Below, piece after piece: positions 36,035 through 44,902 of a stretch of 64,000 nt of DNA. The DNA comes from Bacteroidota bacterium (GTDB taxonomy: Bacteria > Bacteroidota > Bacteroidia > Chitinophagales > Chitinophagaceae). How positions within the stretch are numbered: the first letter of the stretch is position 1; each line of letters starts with the position of its first letter. Made by a program: the position numbers and the translations under genes. Under the pieces are notes generated by a model, which was not told the DNA's origin, ran no database searches, and saw only the letters and a list, made by a program, of their open reading frames with translations. The stretch lies in the NCBI GenBank assembly GCA_023386045.1, contig JAEWKK010000020.1, forward strand, positions 108,221 through 172,220, written 5' to 3'.

Positions 36035-36999
36035 TAAAAGCCCTGCTGATAGGTTGTGGCAATATTGGTGCAGGTTATGACCTGGACGATGAAACAAGGG
36101 TATGGACCCATGCGAAGGCTTATTCAATGCAGAAGGACCTGGAACTTTTTGTTTATGATGAAGACCGGGATCAGGCAGCAAAGGTGGCCGCTAAATATGG
36201 TGCAGTGCAATTGGATGAAGTAAATGAAGGCCTGTTGAACAATTTCAACCTTCTAAGCATTACCACACCAACAACTTCGCATTTTTATTACCTGGAACTG
36301 GCTATCAGAACGGGGGTGCCTGTTGTGATCTGCGAGAAACCTGTAGTGGGAGATCTTAATGAACTGGCCCAAATGGAACAGTTGTACTCCAGTGGCAGCA
36401 CAAAGGTCCTGGTGAATTATATGCGGCGTTTTCAGCCGGCCTATGAAACAGCAAAAAGAAAACTGCAGGAGCTTCGCGAAGAGCAATCGCTACAGGCGGT
36501 GATCATTAAATACAAAAGAGGATTCCTGAACAATGCAAGTCATGCCATTGACCTGCTGGAATATTTTTTTGAAGCCCCTTTCCTCTTCGATGACTTCCGG
36601 TATTCTGTTTCCAATTACGATGCATTTGATTATGATCCCACGATAACCGGTAGCTGCCGGTATCTTGATGCTCCTGTAAGCTTTGCCGGAGTGAGTGGAG
36701 CTTCCTATGGCATATTTGAGATCGAATTGTTTTTCAACCTTTCTAAGATCGTGATCTGTCATAGTGGAAATGATATTAGGTATTATTATGAGCAGGAAGG
36801 ACAATTAATAGAAAGAACTGCCGAAAGGCAAACCGGAATCCTGGACAGTTATATGCTGCCTGTTATATCCAGGGCCTTATCCATATTGCAGAATCAGAAA
36901 GTGCAGGATAACTTTATCAATTCCCTGCAATTGAACAGGCAGGTTTTACAGATCATTACAACATTAAAAATAAATCCAAATGCCACAATTAGCCATTAA
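36031..36999 (+). CDS. Gfo/Idh/MocA-family oxidoreductase
   Basis: The 322-residue protein has the Rossmann loop IGCGNIGAGYD (about 7-17), CEKPVVGD (about 110-117) and a C-terminal domain with the SHAIDLLEYFF helix. It differs from the WbpB-like protein at 25607 and has no clear partner reaction. Family members oxidise or reduce sugar-ring hydroxyls with NAD(P). It overlaps the aminotransferase gene that follows by 20 bases, so a keto-sugar made here may be aminated by that enzyme. Confidence 0.78.
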   Translation: MIKALLIGCGNIGAGYDLDDETRVWTHAKAYSMQKDLELFVYDEDRDQAAKVAAKYGAVQLDEVNEGLLNNFNLLSITTPTTSHFYYLELAIRTGVPVVICEKPVVGDLNELAQMEQLYSSGSTKVLVNYMRRFQPAYETAKRKLQELREEQSLQAVIIKYKRGFLNNASHAIDLLEYFFEAPFLFDDFRYSVSNYDAFDYDPTITGSCRYLDAPVSFAGVSGASYGIFEIELFFNLSKIVICHSGNDIRYYYEQEGQLIERTAERQTGILDSYMLPVISRALSILQNQKVQDNFINSLQLNRQVLQIITTLKINPNATISH

Positions 37000-38290
37000 G
37001 GGCGGAGAACCGGTGAGGAAGAAATTATTTCCCGCCTATAATACAATTGGAAAGGAAGAAAAAGAAGCTGTACAGAAAGTGCTCGACAGCGGCAATCTTT
37101 CACAATACCTGGGTGCATGGACCGATGATTTTTTTGGTGGCCCCATGGTGCGCAAGCTTGAAGAAGACTGGTGCAAAACATTAGGGATTGAATATGCAGT
37201 AAGTGTGAATTCAAACACTTCCGGTTTATTCTCTGCTATCGGTGCCTGTGGAATTGGCCCCGGAGATGAAGTCATCGTTTCACCTTATACCATGTCGGCC
37301 AGCGCCATTGCACCTATTGTTTATGGAGGCGTTCCTGTTTTTGCCGATATAGATCCTGACACATTCTGCCTCGATCCAAAAAGCATTGAAGCGAAGATCA
37401 CACCACGTACAAAGGCCATTCTCATTGTTCACATATTTGGTCATCCCGCAGACATGGATGCCATCATGCCTATTGCTCGAAAGCACAATTTAAAAGTGAT
37501 TGAAGACTGCGCGCAGGCACCTATGGGTCGTTACAAAGGAAAGTATGTAGGCACGATTGGTGATATTGGTGTATTCAGCCTGAATTATCACAAACATATT
37601 CATACCGGTGAAGGTGGCATCATTGTTACGCATGATGCAGTTCTTGCAGAGAAGCTGCAATTGATCCGCAACCATGCCGAGAATGTGGTGGAAGCAAAAG
37701 GTGTGAAGGATATCACCAATATGATCGGTTACAACTACCGCATGACAGAAATAGAAGCCGCCATCGGTATCGAGCAGTTAAAAAAACTCCCGCAATTGCT
37801 GGAACAGCGTTTGAAAAACGCCCGCTTCCTGCATGAAGCCATTGGTAATATCAATGGACTGAGTTCTCCCCCATGGGTAGAAGAACCTTCTTTACATACA
37901 TTTTATGTGCAGCCTGTAAAATACAACCAGTCGGTTTTTGAAGTGCATCGCAATGCATTTGTGGATGCCATTAAAGCCGAGATTCCTTCAGCGGTTTTAA
38001 GAGAGACAGCTCCATTGATTGGCGCAGGTTATGTTCGTCCGCTTTACCTGCAACCTATTTACCAGCAGCGCGAAGGATTTGCATTTAACAATGACCGCTT
38101 TAAGAGTGAAGTAGATTATAGCAAAGGCATTTGTCCGGTTACAGAACAAATGCACTTCAATGAACTCATCACCCATGAATACATGCGTCCTGGCATGAGC
38201 CGCGAGGATATGGAAGATGTGGTCAGGGCTTTTGAAAAGGTCGCGAAGAATGTTGTAGAACTCCAGGCCAATGTTGCAGTTGCCGGGTAA
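36980..38290 (+). CDS. DegT/DnrJ/EryC1/StrS-family sugar aminotransferase
   Basis: This 436-residue PLP enzyme is larger than the usual 370-390. The PLP-binding lysine is in NYHKHIHTGEGGIIV (about 196-210), EDCAQAPMG holds the cofactor aspartate, and SVNSNTSGLF binds the phosphate. The extra length lies in the C-terminal third, which resembles long-form members acting on keto-sugars. It probably aminates the product of the oxidoreductase whose gene it overlaps, but the sugar cannot be named. Its last 20 bases overlap the next gene. Confidence 0.85.
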   Translation: MPQLAIKGGEPVRKKLFPAYNTIGKEEKEAVQKVLDSGNLSQYLGAWTDDFFGGPMVRKLEEDWCKTLGIEYAVSVNSNTSGLFSAIGACGIGPGDEVIVSPYTMSASAIAPIVYGGVPVFADIDPDTFCLDPKSIEAKITPRTKAILIVHIFGHPADMDAIMPIARKHNLKVIEDCAQAPMGRYKGKYVGTIGDIGVFSLNYHKHIHTGEGGIIVTHDAVLAEKLQLIRNHAENVVEAKGVKDITNMIGYNYRMTEIEAAIGIEQLKKLPQLLEQRLKNARFLHEAIGNINGLSSPPWVEEPSLHTFYVQPVKYNQSVFEVHRNAFVDAIKAEIPSAVLRETAPLIGAGYVRPLYLQPIYQQREGFAFNNDRFKSEVDYSKGICPVTEQMHFNELITHEYMRPGMSREDMEDVVRAFEKVAKNVVELQANVAVAG

Positions 38291-39236
38291 GCATACTGCA
38301 TTTGTTTTCAGTGATCCGGCAGGTGCCAATGCCTGTATGGGATTTGCCAGGCTGGGAGAAGCTTTTGAAGGACGGTCTTCATTATTGTTTTGTAACAAAC
38401 GTTACGATCAACAGGAAATGAAAAACCTCCAGGTGGTGAATGAGGTTCCTGATTTTAAAGCAATTGGAGTTGATTCTGTGTTCGCAGGTACTTCGCATCC
38501 TGAATCTTCAGGTTATTTTGAACTGCATTGCATTCGAGAAGCAAAAGAAGCAGGAATAAAAACCATTTCATTTGTTGACCACTGGGTCAATTTCCGTTTG
38601 CGCTTCCTGGATGAAAATAAAGAACTGGTATTGCCCGATGAGATCTGGGTGCTGGACGAGAAAGCAAGGCAGTTGGCTGTTGAAGAGGGCTTGCCTGAAT
38701 TCATACTCAAAATAAACAGCAATCCTTACCATCAATATCTTGAATCTTTATGGAAGCCTTCTTTCGAGGATAAGGATTACCTGGAAGAGTTGAATATTTC
38801 GAGGGAAGGATTTCAAATCCTTTTTGCTCCTGATCCTTTGTCTTTGCGCGATGGGAAAAAAACTGCAGGGTTTACAGAGGATGAAGCACTGGAACAATTG
38901 CTGGATGTTTTAACCTTACTGAAGGTCCCTGTTCAGCTGATCGTTAAATGCCATCCACTGCAACCTGTGGACATACTGGAAGAAGCAGTAAAGAAATCAA
39001 AAATACCCGTGCACCTGGTCAGGAGTGCTGATACCTTGGAACTGGTGCATGCTGCTGATCTTGTAATTGGATTTTATTCAAATCTTTTACTGGAAGCCAA
39101 AGCCCTTGGTAAGGATGTGATCAGGTATTTTCCTGGAAATGAAAAAGCAGATCTGCTCATTCATTTTAAAGACATTCCAAAGCTGGATACGAAAGAAGCA
39201 CTATTGACCACCATAAAAAACTACATCAATGGATAA
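38271..39236 (+). CDS. GT-B-like protein with HP and S motifs, candidate nonulosonate transferase
   Basis: I do not recognise a named family for this 321-residue protein. Alternating hydrophobic strands and helices suggest a two-domain GT-B fold. Residues 226-230 (KCHPL) match the HP motif, and the GFYSNLLLEAKALGKDV block (267-283) the S region, of bacterial sialyltransferases and KpsS/KpsC-like enzymes. It lies among pseudaminic acid genes and overlaps both neighbours. A role in transferring or modifying an acidic sugar is a hypothesis. No signal peptide or TM segment is seen. Confidence 0.55.
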   Translation: MLQLPGKHTAFVFSDPAGANACMGFARLGEAFEGRSSLLFCNKRYDQQEMKNLQVVNEVPDFKAIGVDSVFAGTSHPESSGYFELHCIREAKEAGIKTISFVDHWVNFRLRFLDENKELVLPDEIWVLDEKARQLAVEEGLPEFILKINSNPYHQYLESLWKPSFEDKDYLEELNISREGFQILFAPDPLSLRDGKKTAGFTEDEALEQLLDVLTLLKVPVQLIVKCHPLQPVDILEEAVKKSKIPVHLVRSADTLELVHAADLVIGFYSNLLLEAKALGKDVIRYFPGNEKADLLIHFKDIPKLDTKEALLTTIKNYING

Positions 39237-39777
39237 TATTGTTTTTTTAAAAGGTGAACGCATTCACTTAAGAGCATTGATGGAAAAAGACCTGAATGAT
39301 TCCTACCTGCAATGGCTGAATGATGAAGAAGTGTGCAGAAGCAATTCTCATGCGGTATTTCCCAATACAGAGCAAAGAATGAGATCTTATTTCGACAGCC
39401 TGCAAAGCCAGCAGCAGAACGTTGTACTTGCAATTGTACATACAGATTCAGGAAAGCATATCGGCAATGTCTCTTTACAAAATATCAACTGGATATCAAG
39501 GAATGCTGAATTTGCCATTCTGCTGGGAGATAAAGAATTCTGGGGTGGTGGTTATGGTGAAGAAGCTGCACAGCTGATTGTAGATTATGGTTTCAGTCGT
39601 TTGAACCTGCACCGCATCTATTGTGGTACTTTTGAAGATAATGAAGGCATGAAAAAGCTGGCCGCACGTTTGAAGATGAAACAGGAAGGATTAAGAAGGG
39701 AAGCAGTTTATAAAAATGGTTCGTACAATAATGTGCTGGAATTTGGGGTATTGAAAAGTGAATATTACACGAAATGA
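39229..39777 (+). CDS. GNAT N-acetyltransferase (PseH/RimJ-like)
   Basis: The 182-residue stand-alone GNAT protein opens with KGERIHLRALMEKDLNDSYLQWLND. Its acetyl-CoA loop region (GDKEFWGGGYGEEAAQLI) and FEDNEGMKKLAARLKMK are typical of the RimJ/RimL-like branch that includes PseH. With a PseH-like domain already fused to PseG, this enzyme may acetylate another amino-sugar, perhaps the product of the aminotransferase at 36980. It overlaps the preceding gene by 8 bases and the next by 4. Confidence 0.85.
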   Translation: MDNIVFLKGERIHLRALMEKDLNDSYLQWLNDEEVCRSNSHAVFPNTEQRMRSYFDSLQSQQQNVVLAIVHTDSGKHIGNVSLQNINWISRNAEFAILLGDKEFWGGGYGEEAAQLIVDYGFSRLNLHRIYCGTFEDNEGMKKLAARLKMKQEGLRREAVYKNGSYNNVLEFGVLKSEYYTK

Positions 39778-40922
39778 AGTATTGTAAAAAATGTTTACAG
39801 CCTGATACAAGACCGGGCACCCGCTTTGATGAAAAAGGCATTTGCCCGGCCTGCAATTATTTTGATACGCTGAAAGATGTGGATTGGGAAGAACGCAAGC
39901 AGGAGCTCAAAGAAATTGTAGCTTTCGGAAAGGCTAATAATCATTCCGGGTATGATTGCATTATTGGTGTCAGTGGAGGTAAAGATTCTACACGCCAGGC
40001 CATTTTTGTAAAGGAAGTTCTTGGCATGAATCCACTGCTGGTTTGCCTTAGCTATCCTCCTGAACAGGTCACACAAAAAGGTGTTGATAATATTTCCAAC
40101 CTCATTAAACTGGGTTTTGATTGTATCAATATCAACCCGGCACCACAGGTATGGAAAAAATTAATGCGCAAAGCATTTTTGGAACACGTGAACTGGTGCA
40201 AGTCAACCGAGATGGCGCTGTTCAGTAGTGTGCCCAGACTTGCGATCGCTTACCAGATACCATTGATTTGGTGGGGTGAGAATGCGGCGCTGCAATTGGG
40301 CGACCTGGGTGTGATGGGAAAATCAGGAAGTGATGGCAATCGCCTGAAGCATATGAATACCCTGGGTGGTGGAGATGTGAGCTGGCTTTTGGGTGATGAG
40401 ATCAAAAAGAATGACATCCTCCAGTACTGTTATCCCTCCGACAGGGAAATGGAAAATGCCAACCTCAGGATCGTGTTCCTGGGTTATTTCTGGAAAGACT
40501 GGTCATTGAAAGATAATGGCATTTTTGCTGCATTAAGAGGATTAGACATTCGTGAAGAATCACCAGCGGATATTGGTGATTATATGGGTGTAACTTCTCT
40601 TGATGAGGACTGGGTTACTTTCAACCAGATGATCAAATACCTGAAATTCGGATTTGGAAGAATTACGGATTATGTGAATGAAGATATCCGGTGGGGAAGA
40701 CTTACACGTGACCAGGGAATAGAACTGGTAAAAAAATATGATGGCAAATGCTCACCCAAATACATTGCTTCATTTTGTGATTACATAGGAATCACTGTAA
40801 AAGAATTCTGGGAGATCGTTGATCGTGGTGTGAACCGTAATTTATTTACAAAAGACGCATCAGGTCAGTGGGTACCAACATTTGAAGTAGGAAAATATGA
40901 AGAGGAATATAGCAATCATTGA
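39774..40922 (+). CDS. N-acetyl sugar amidotransferase (WbpG/PseA family), first copy
   Basis: The 382-residue protein has a zinc-binding pair, CxxC at Cys4/Cys7 and CxxC at Cys24/Cys27, then the ATP pyrophosphatase loop SGGKDST (67-73) and a long C-terminal domain with YLKFGFGRITDYVNEDIR. The family converts an N-acetyl group to an acetamidino group using ammonia from a HisH-like subunit, as in P. aeruginosa WbpG and Campylobacter PseA. The HisH and HisF homologues needed are encoded directly downstream; hisH overlaps its last 26 bases. Confidence 0.88.
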   Translation: MKYCKKCLQPDTRPGTRFDEKGICPACNYFDTLKDVDWEERKQELKEIVAFGKANNHSGYDCIIGVSGGKDSTRQAIFVKEVLGMNPLLVCLSYPPEQVTQKGVDNISNLIKLGFDCININPAPQVWKKLMRKAFLEHVNWCKSTEMALFSSVPRLAIAYQIPLIWWGENAALQLGDLGVMGKSGSDGNRLKHMNTLGGGDVSWLLGDEIKKNDILQYCYPSDREMENANLRIVFLGYFWKDWSLKDNGIFAALRGLDIREESPADIGDYMGVTSLDEDWVTFNQMIKYLKFGFGRITDYVNEDIRWGRLTRDQGIELVKKYDGKCSPKYIASFCDYIGITVKEFWEIVDRGVNRNLFTKDASGQWVPTFEVGKYEEEYSNH

Positions 40923-41529
40923 TTATGGCGTTGGCAATACGCATTCTGTAAAGGAAGCCCTTGGTTTTCTTGAAGCCAATGTCTTTATCACAAATGATCC
41001 TGATAAGTTTTTTCATGCTGATGCATTGATCCTGCCAGGAGTGGGAGCGTATGAAGCAGCCATGAATAACCTTCATGAAAGAGACCTCGTTGCTCCGCTG
41101 CAGGAGATCGTGGTAAAAAATCATAAACCCATACTGGGTATTTGTTTGGGTATGCAATTGCTGGCTGATTACTCGGAAGAAAATGGCTACCATGAAGGAC
41201 TTGGCTGGATTAAAGGCAAGGTTCTCAAGATAGATGCCACGCCAGGCATCAGGGTGCCACATGTTGGCTGGAATGATGTGGAAGTGATCAGTCGCGAACC
41301 ATTGTTCAACAGGATAAATGGAGAAGCTAATTTTTATTTCGACCATAGTTATCATTTTATTCCTGCTCATGAAGAAGATGTAGCTGCAAGAGTAAACTAT
41401 GGTGAAAGCATTGTGGCTGCAGTAAGAAAAGACAATATCTGTGGCGTCCAGTTTCATCCGGAAAAAAGCCAGGTTACCGGGCTAAGATTATTAAAAGGAT
41501 TTATCAATTCCATTCCCGTTCATGCTTAA
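40897..41529 (+). CDS. hisH: HisH-like glutamine amidotransferase, surface-polysaccharide type
   Basis: The 210-residue class I amidotransferase has Cys83 in GICLGMQ and His187/Glu189 in QFHPEKS, an intact triad, and the LPGVGAYEAAM block of HisH. It releases ammonia from glutamine. No other histidine gene is nearby, and it sits between two amidotransferases, so it most likely serves sugar amidation rather than histidine synthesis. It overlaps both neighbours. Confidence 0.9.
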   Translation: MKRNIAIIDYGVGNTHSVKEALGFLEANVFITNDPDKFFHADALILPGVGAYEAAMNNLHERDLVAPLQEIVVKNHKPILGICLGMQLLADYSEENGYHEGLGWIKGKVLKIDATPGIRVPHVGWNDVEVISREPLFNRINGEANFYFDHSYHFIPAHEEDVAARVNYGESIVAAVRKDNICGVQFHPEKSQVTGLRLLKGFINSIPVHA

Positions 41530-42394
41530 AAAAAGAATTGGCGCTGCGCTTATCATCAAAGACAACTGGGTGGTGCAGAGCATAGGTTTTAAAAAATACC
41601 TTCCTGTGGGCAGGCCACAGATCGCTGTAGAGTTTCTCAATAAATGGGGCATCGATGAGATCATTCTCATTGATATCACTGCTACAAAAAATGGGAAGGC
41701 CATTTCAGGTGAACTGGTGGCGGAAAGTTCAAAGTATTGCCGTGTGCCGCTTGCTGCAGGTGGTGGTATCACCCGTGTCAGCGAAATGGAAACTCTTTTA
41801 CATTCAGGTGCAGACAAGATCACGCTGAACCAGTCATTGCTTTATAACAAAAACCTGGTTACAGAAGGTGCAAGATTATTTGGTGATCAGTGTATGGTGG
41901 CAATGATCGATTTTATAAAAAATCCTGGAGGCAATTACGAAGTTTACGACTATGTAAAAAGAAAGTCTACCGGACTTGATGTTCTGGCTTACGTAAAAGA
42001 ACTGGAGGAAGCAGGAGCCGGTGAGATCGTATTGCAATCAGTTGACAGGGATGGAATGTACAATGGATTTGAAAAAGACCTGTATCAGCAGGTTTGCAGT
42101 AAAGTAAAAATTCCTGTAGTGGCATTGGGAGGTGCAGGAAAGGCTGAACATTTTATTCAACTCCTGCAAGGGGCAGATGTTTCTGCAGCCTGCGCCGGTA
42201 ATATTTTTCATTTTACTGAGCACAGCGTTAACATGCTGAAAGCACAATTGGTGAACGCAAAACACCAGGTAAGGCTGGAAACGCATGCCAATTATGACCA
42301 TAACAATTTTGATGGTCATGGCAGGTTGTTGAAAGCTGATGACCAATACCTGGAAGACTTATTATTTATTAGAATCGAGAAAGAAGTGATATGA
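41522..42394 (+). CDS. hisF: HisF-like cyclase subunit, surface-polysaccharide type
   Basis: The 290-residue TIM barrel has the HisF pattern: the GRPQIAVEFLNKWGIDEIILID strand region, AAGGGITRV, and VDRDGMYNGFEKDL with the second catalytic aspartate. It is about 35 residues longer than HisF of the histidine pathway. The extra tail (about 250-290) is found in WbuZ-type proteins of O-antigen loci. It probably acts as the ammonia conduit and partner for HisH and one or both amidotransferases. Confidence 0.88.
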   Translation: MLKKRIGAALIIKDNWVVQSIGFKKYLPVGRPQIAVEFLNKWGIDEIILIDITATKNGKAISGELVAESSKYCRVPLAAGGGITRVSEMETLLHSGADKITLNQSLLYNKNLVTEGARLFGDQCMVAMIDFIKNPGGNYEVYDYVKRKSTGLDVLAYVKELEEAGAGEIVLQSVDRDGMYNGFEKDLYQQVCSKVKIPVVALGGAGKAEHFIQLLQGADVSAACAGNIFHFTEHSVNMLKAQLVNAKHQVRLETHANYDHNNFDGHGRLLKADDQYLEDLLFIRIEKEVI

Positions 42395-43668
42395 AGGTTT
42401 GCAAAAGATGTTTATATACTTCCCTGCATCCGTTGGGATTGACATTTGATGAAGAAGGGATCTGCTCCGGCTGTCGCGTACACGAAGAAAAAGACCAGTT
42501 GAACTGGAGCGAAAGAAGCGAAATGCTTCGTGGGATACTGGAGCAATATAAAAATAAAGCAGGCAGCAATTACGATTGCATCATCCCGGTAAGCGGTGCC
42601 CGGGATTCTTATTTTATAGTGCACACGGTGAAGAATGTCTATGGCATGAATCCACTGCTGGTAACCTATAACAAACAATACAATACTGATCTTGGTATTC
42701 GCAACCTGGCCAACCTGAGGATTCAATTTGATTGCGACATTATGACCCTGACTGTTGATCCGGATAAAGTAAAAAAGATCACAAGAGCCAGTTTGCGAAA
42801 AAGAGGAAGCATGTACTGGCATTGCCTTGCCGGCCAGACTGTTTTCCCTGTTCAGATCGCGGTCAAATTCAAGATACCACTTATCATTTGGGGTGCGCAC
42901 CAGGGAATCGACCAGGTGGGCATGTTCTCTCATCTTGATGAAGTCGAGATGACACGGAAATACAGGAAGGAACATGACCTGATGGGGCTGGAGGCGGAAG
43001 ACCTGGTAGATGAATTCGATAATCTTACTATTGATGATGTAAGGGCATATATCTATCCTGATGACAAAGAACTGGAGCGTGTGGGTGTTCGCGGCATTTA
43101 TTTGAACAACTACATACGCTGGGATACTAAGGCGCAGCATGAACAAATGATAGACAGCTACGGTTATGAAACCGGTCTTCAAACCAGAACATTTGATACT
43201 TACAATGATGTTGACTGTTTTAATTATTCAGATGTTCATGATTACATTAAGTATCTGAAACATGGTTATGGTAAGGTAACAGATCATGTCTGCCGTGAGA
43301 TCAGGTTGAAAAGACTGACAAGGGAAGAAGGAATAGAACTGGTAAGAAAGTATGATCAGCTGCCACCGGTGAATATGGATCTTTTCCTCAACTGGATCGA
43401 TATGCGCAGGTCTGCATTTAATTTTATCATTGACCTGCACAGGAATCCTTTGCTATGGAAGAGAAATGATGAATGGAAATGGGAACAGCAAATGGACCTT
43501 GTGGATTTGGCTGCATCTCAAACGGGGATAGATCAACACAGGCTTGAAAAATTGTATGACTGTGAGTTCAGGATCACGGGAAGCAAACGCCCGAACTATA
43601 AAGACGATCATTATATCTTGATAGGTAAAGGATACCACAGGGAAGAATTAATGGATGCTGTCTTATGA
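42391..43668 (+). CDS. N-acetyl sugar amidotransferase-like protein, second copy
   Basis: This 425-residue paralogue of the protein encoded at 39774 keeps CxxC pairs at Cys4/Cys7 and Cys25/Cys28, but its PP-loop reads SGARDS (68-73) instead of SGGKDS. The YLKHGYGKVTDHVCREIRLKRL block is shared with the first copy, and the C-terminus is about 45 residues longer. The loop change keeps the Ser, Asp and final Ser but replaces the second Gly and the Lys, so it may act on a different substrate or be weakly active. It overlaps hisF and the next gene by 4 bases each. Confidence 0.82.
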   Translation: MKVCKRCLYTSLHPLGLTFDEEGICSGCRVHEEKDQLNWSERSEMLRGILEQYKNKAGSNYDCIIPVSGARDSYFIVHTVKNVYGMNPLLVTYNKQYNTDLGIRNLANLRIQFDCDIMTLTVDPDKVKKITRASLRKRGSMYWHCLAGQTVFPVQIAVKFKIPLIIWGAHQGIDQVGMFSHLDEVEMTRKYRKEHDLMGLEAEDLVDEFDNLTIDDVRAYIYPDDKELERVGVRGIYLNNYIRWDTKAQHEQMIDSYGYETGLQTRTFDTYNDVDCFNYSDVHDYIKYLKHGYGKVTDHVCREIRLKRLTREEGIELVRKYDQLPPVNMDLFLNWIDMRRSAFNFIIDLHRNPLLWKRNDEWKWEQQMDLVDLAASQTGIDQHRLEKLYDCEFRITGSKRPNYKDDHYILIGKGYHREELMDAVL

Positions 43669-44897
43669 GAATTCTCTTGGTAGTGCAACCAGACAGGTTT
43701 GATTTTTATAATTACCTGGCAGCTATGCCTGGTATTGAATGGCACCTTCTATGGTATGAGAAACCAGGGCAGATGACTCTCAATCCTGAAGAACTGCCCA
43801 TTCAATTTAAACAGTTTCATTACTGGACGGAGTATGCAACTCCCCAGTCAATCCTGAAGAAGATCAGGCCTGACAGGATCGTCTTCTTCGAGATCATTGA
43901 TCTTAGGCAGATAGCACTTCTTGTAACAAGTAAGCATAAAAAATGCACGACCTTTTATTTAGAACATGGTGCAGCAGGTGATAAGGAAACAGCCATCAGC
44001 CGCTGGGATGATGTGCTTCATCTTAAAAAGAAAAGGTCTTATTTTTTAAACCGGCTTTCCAAACAATCCATAGAAATAATCAGGGCAAAATATTTCTATT
44101 TTGCTGCTTCATCTTATCTCCGCAATACGCATTCTTTATTCACCTACCTCACCTTGCCATTCAGAATGCTGGGTGCACTTCCCAACAAAGTATTAAGCGC
44201 TTACCGGTTTCCTGAAAGGATTCCCGATTATGCCATTATTTTCAACAAGGCGAATTTTGAAGAGTTTGAATTGTATACAGGTATAGAAGAAAGTAAAGCA
44301 CTATTTACTGGCATTCCTTTTTTTGATAAATATTTTACGCCTCTTCCTCAGGAAGAAAATTATATTGTCTATATAGATACGCCATTAATTGAAGGTCATC
44401 TTTTGGGATGGAATGAAGCCCATCATGAAAAAGTGGCCAAATCGCTGGCTTTATTTGCAAAAGCAAACCAGGTTAAAATATTTGTGAAGCTTCATCCCCG
44501 GTCAGAGAAGTCGAGATGGGATAGCTATGGGCTGGAATCGGAACTATTCAAGATCATTCAATTTGGTGAGTATACTGATTTGTATCTGAAAGCAAAACTG
44601 ATCCTGGGTTATAGCTCCAGCCTGATAACAGGGCTGATCTGTGCACGTAAAAATATTGTCATCCTGGGTTGGCATCCCGAACCATCCATTTTTGGAGTTG
44701 ATTTTTCCAGTACAGGGCTTTGTCATGCATCATTGGATCTCCAGGATCTGGAAACAAAATATTCATGCTGGATATCTAAAAATCTTTGCATTGAAAATTC
44801 GGAGAATTATGATGGATTCATCCGGCGTTTCAATAATCCATTTGATGGGCAAGCAACAACAAGAGTGCTCGATGCCATTCAAAATTTAAATGCCTGA
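43665..44897 (+). CDS. Candidate CMP-nonulosonate transferase (GT-B-like, HP and SSS motifs)
   Basis: The 410-residue protein has no signal peptide. Three spaced motifs resemble the bacterial sialyltransferase superfamily: EHG at 100-102 (D/E-D/E-G region), KLHPRS with HP at 277-278, and YSSS with the serines at 317-319. The spacing and the surrounding strands (KIFVKLHPRS, LILGYSSSLI) fit polysialyltransferase-like GT-B enzymes. Since CMP-pseudaminic acid is the only CMP-sugar the locus makes, this is my best candidate for the pseudaminyltransferase. The activity is inferred from motifs and context only. Confidence 0.6.
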   Translation: MRILLVVQPDRFDFYNYLAAMPGIEWHLLWYEKPGQMTLNPEELPIQFKQFHYWTEYATPQSILKKIRPDRIVFFEIIDLRQIALLVTSKHKKCTTFYLEHGAAGDKETAISRWDDVLHLKKKRSYFLNRLSKQSIEIIRAKYFYFAASSYLRNTHSLFTYLTLPFRMLGALPNKVLSAYRFPERIPDYAIIFNKANFEEFELYTGIEESKALFTGIPFFDKYFTPLPQEENYIVYIDTPLIEGHLLGWNEAHHEKVAKSLALFAKANQVKIFVKLHPRSEKSRWDSYGLESELFKIIQFGEYTDLYLKAKLILGYSSSLITGLICARKNIVILGWHPEPSIFGVDFSSTGLCHASLDLQDLETKYSCWISKNLCIENSENYDGFIRRFNNPFDGQATTRVLDAIQNLNA

Positions 44898-44902
44898 TTA
44901 TT

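Noticed and set aside
40897..42394. Fragment of a histidine biosynthesis operon
   Set aside because: No other his gene is near, HisF has the longer surface-polysaccharide-type C-terminus, and both genes overlap sugar amidotransferases.
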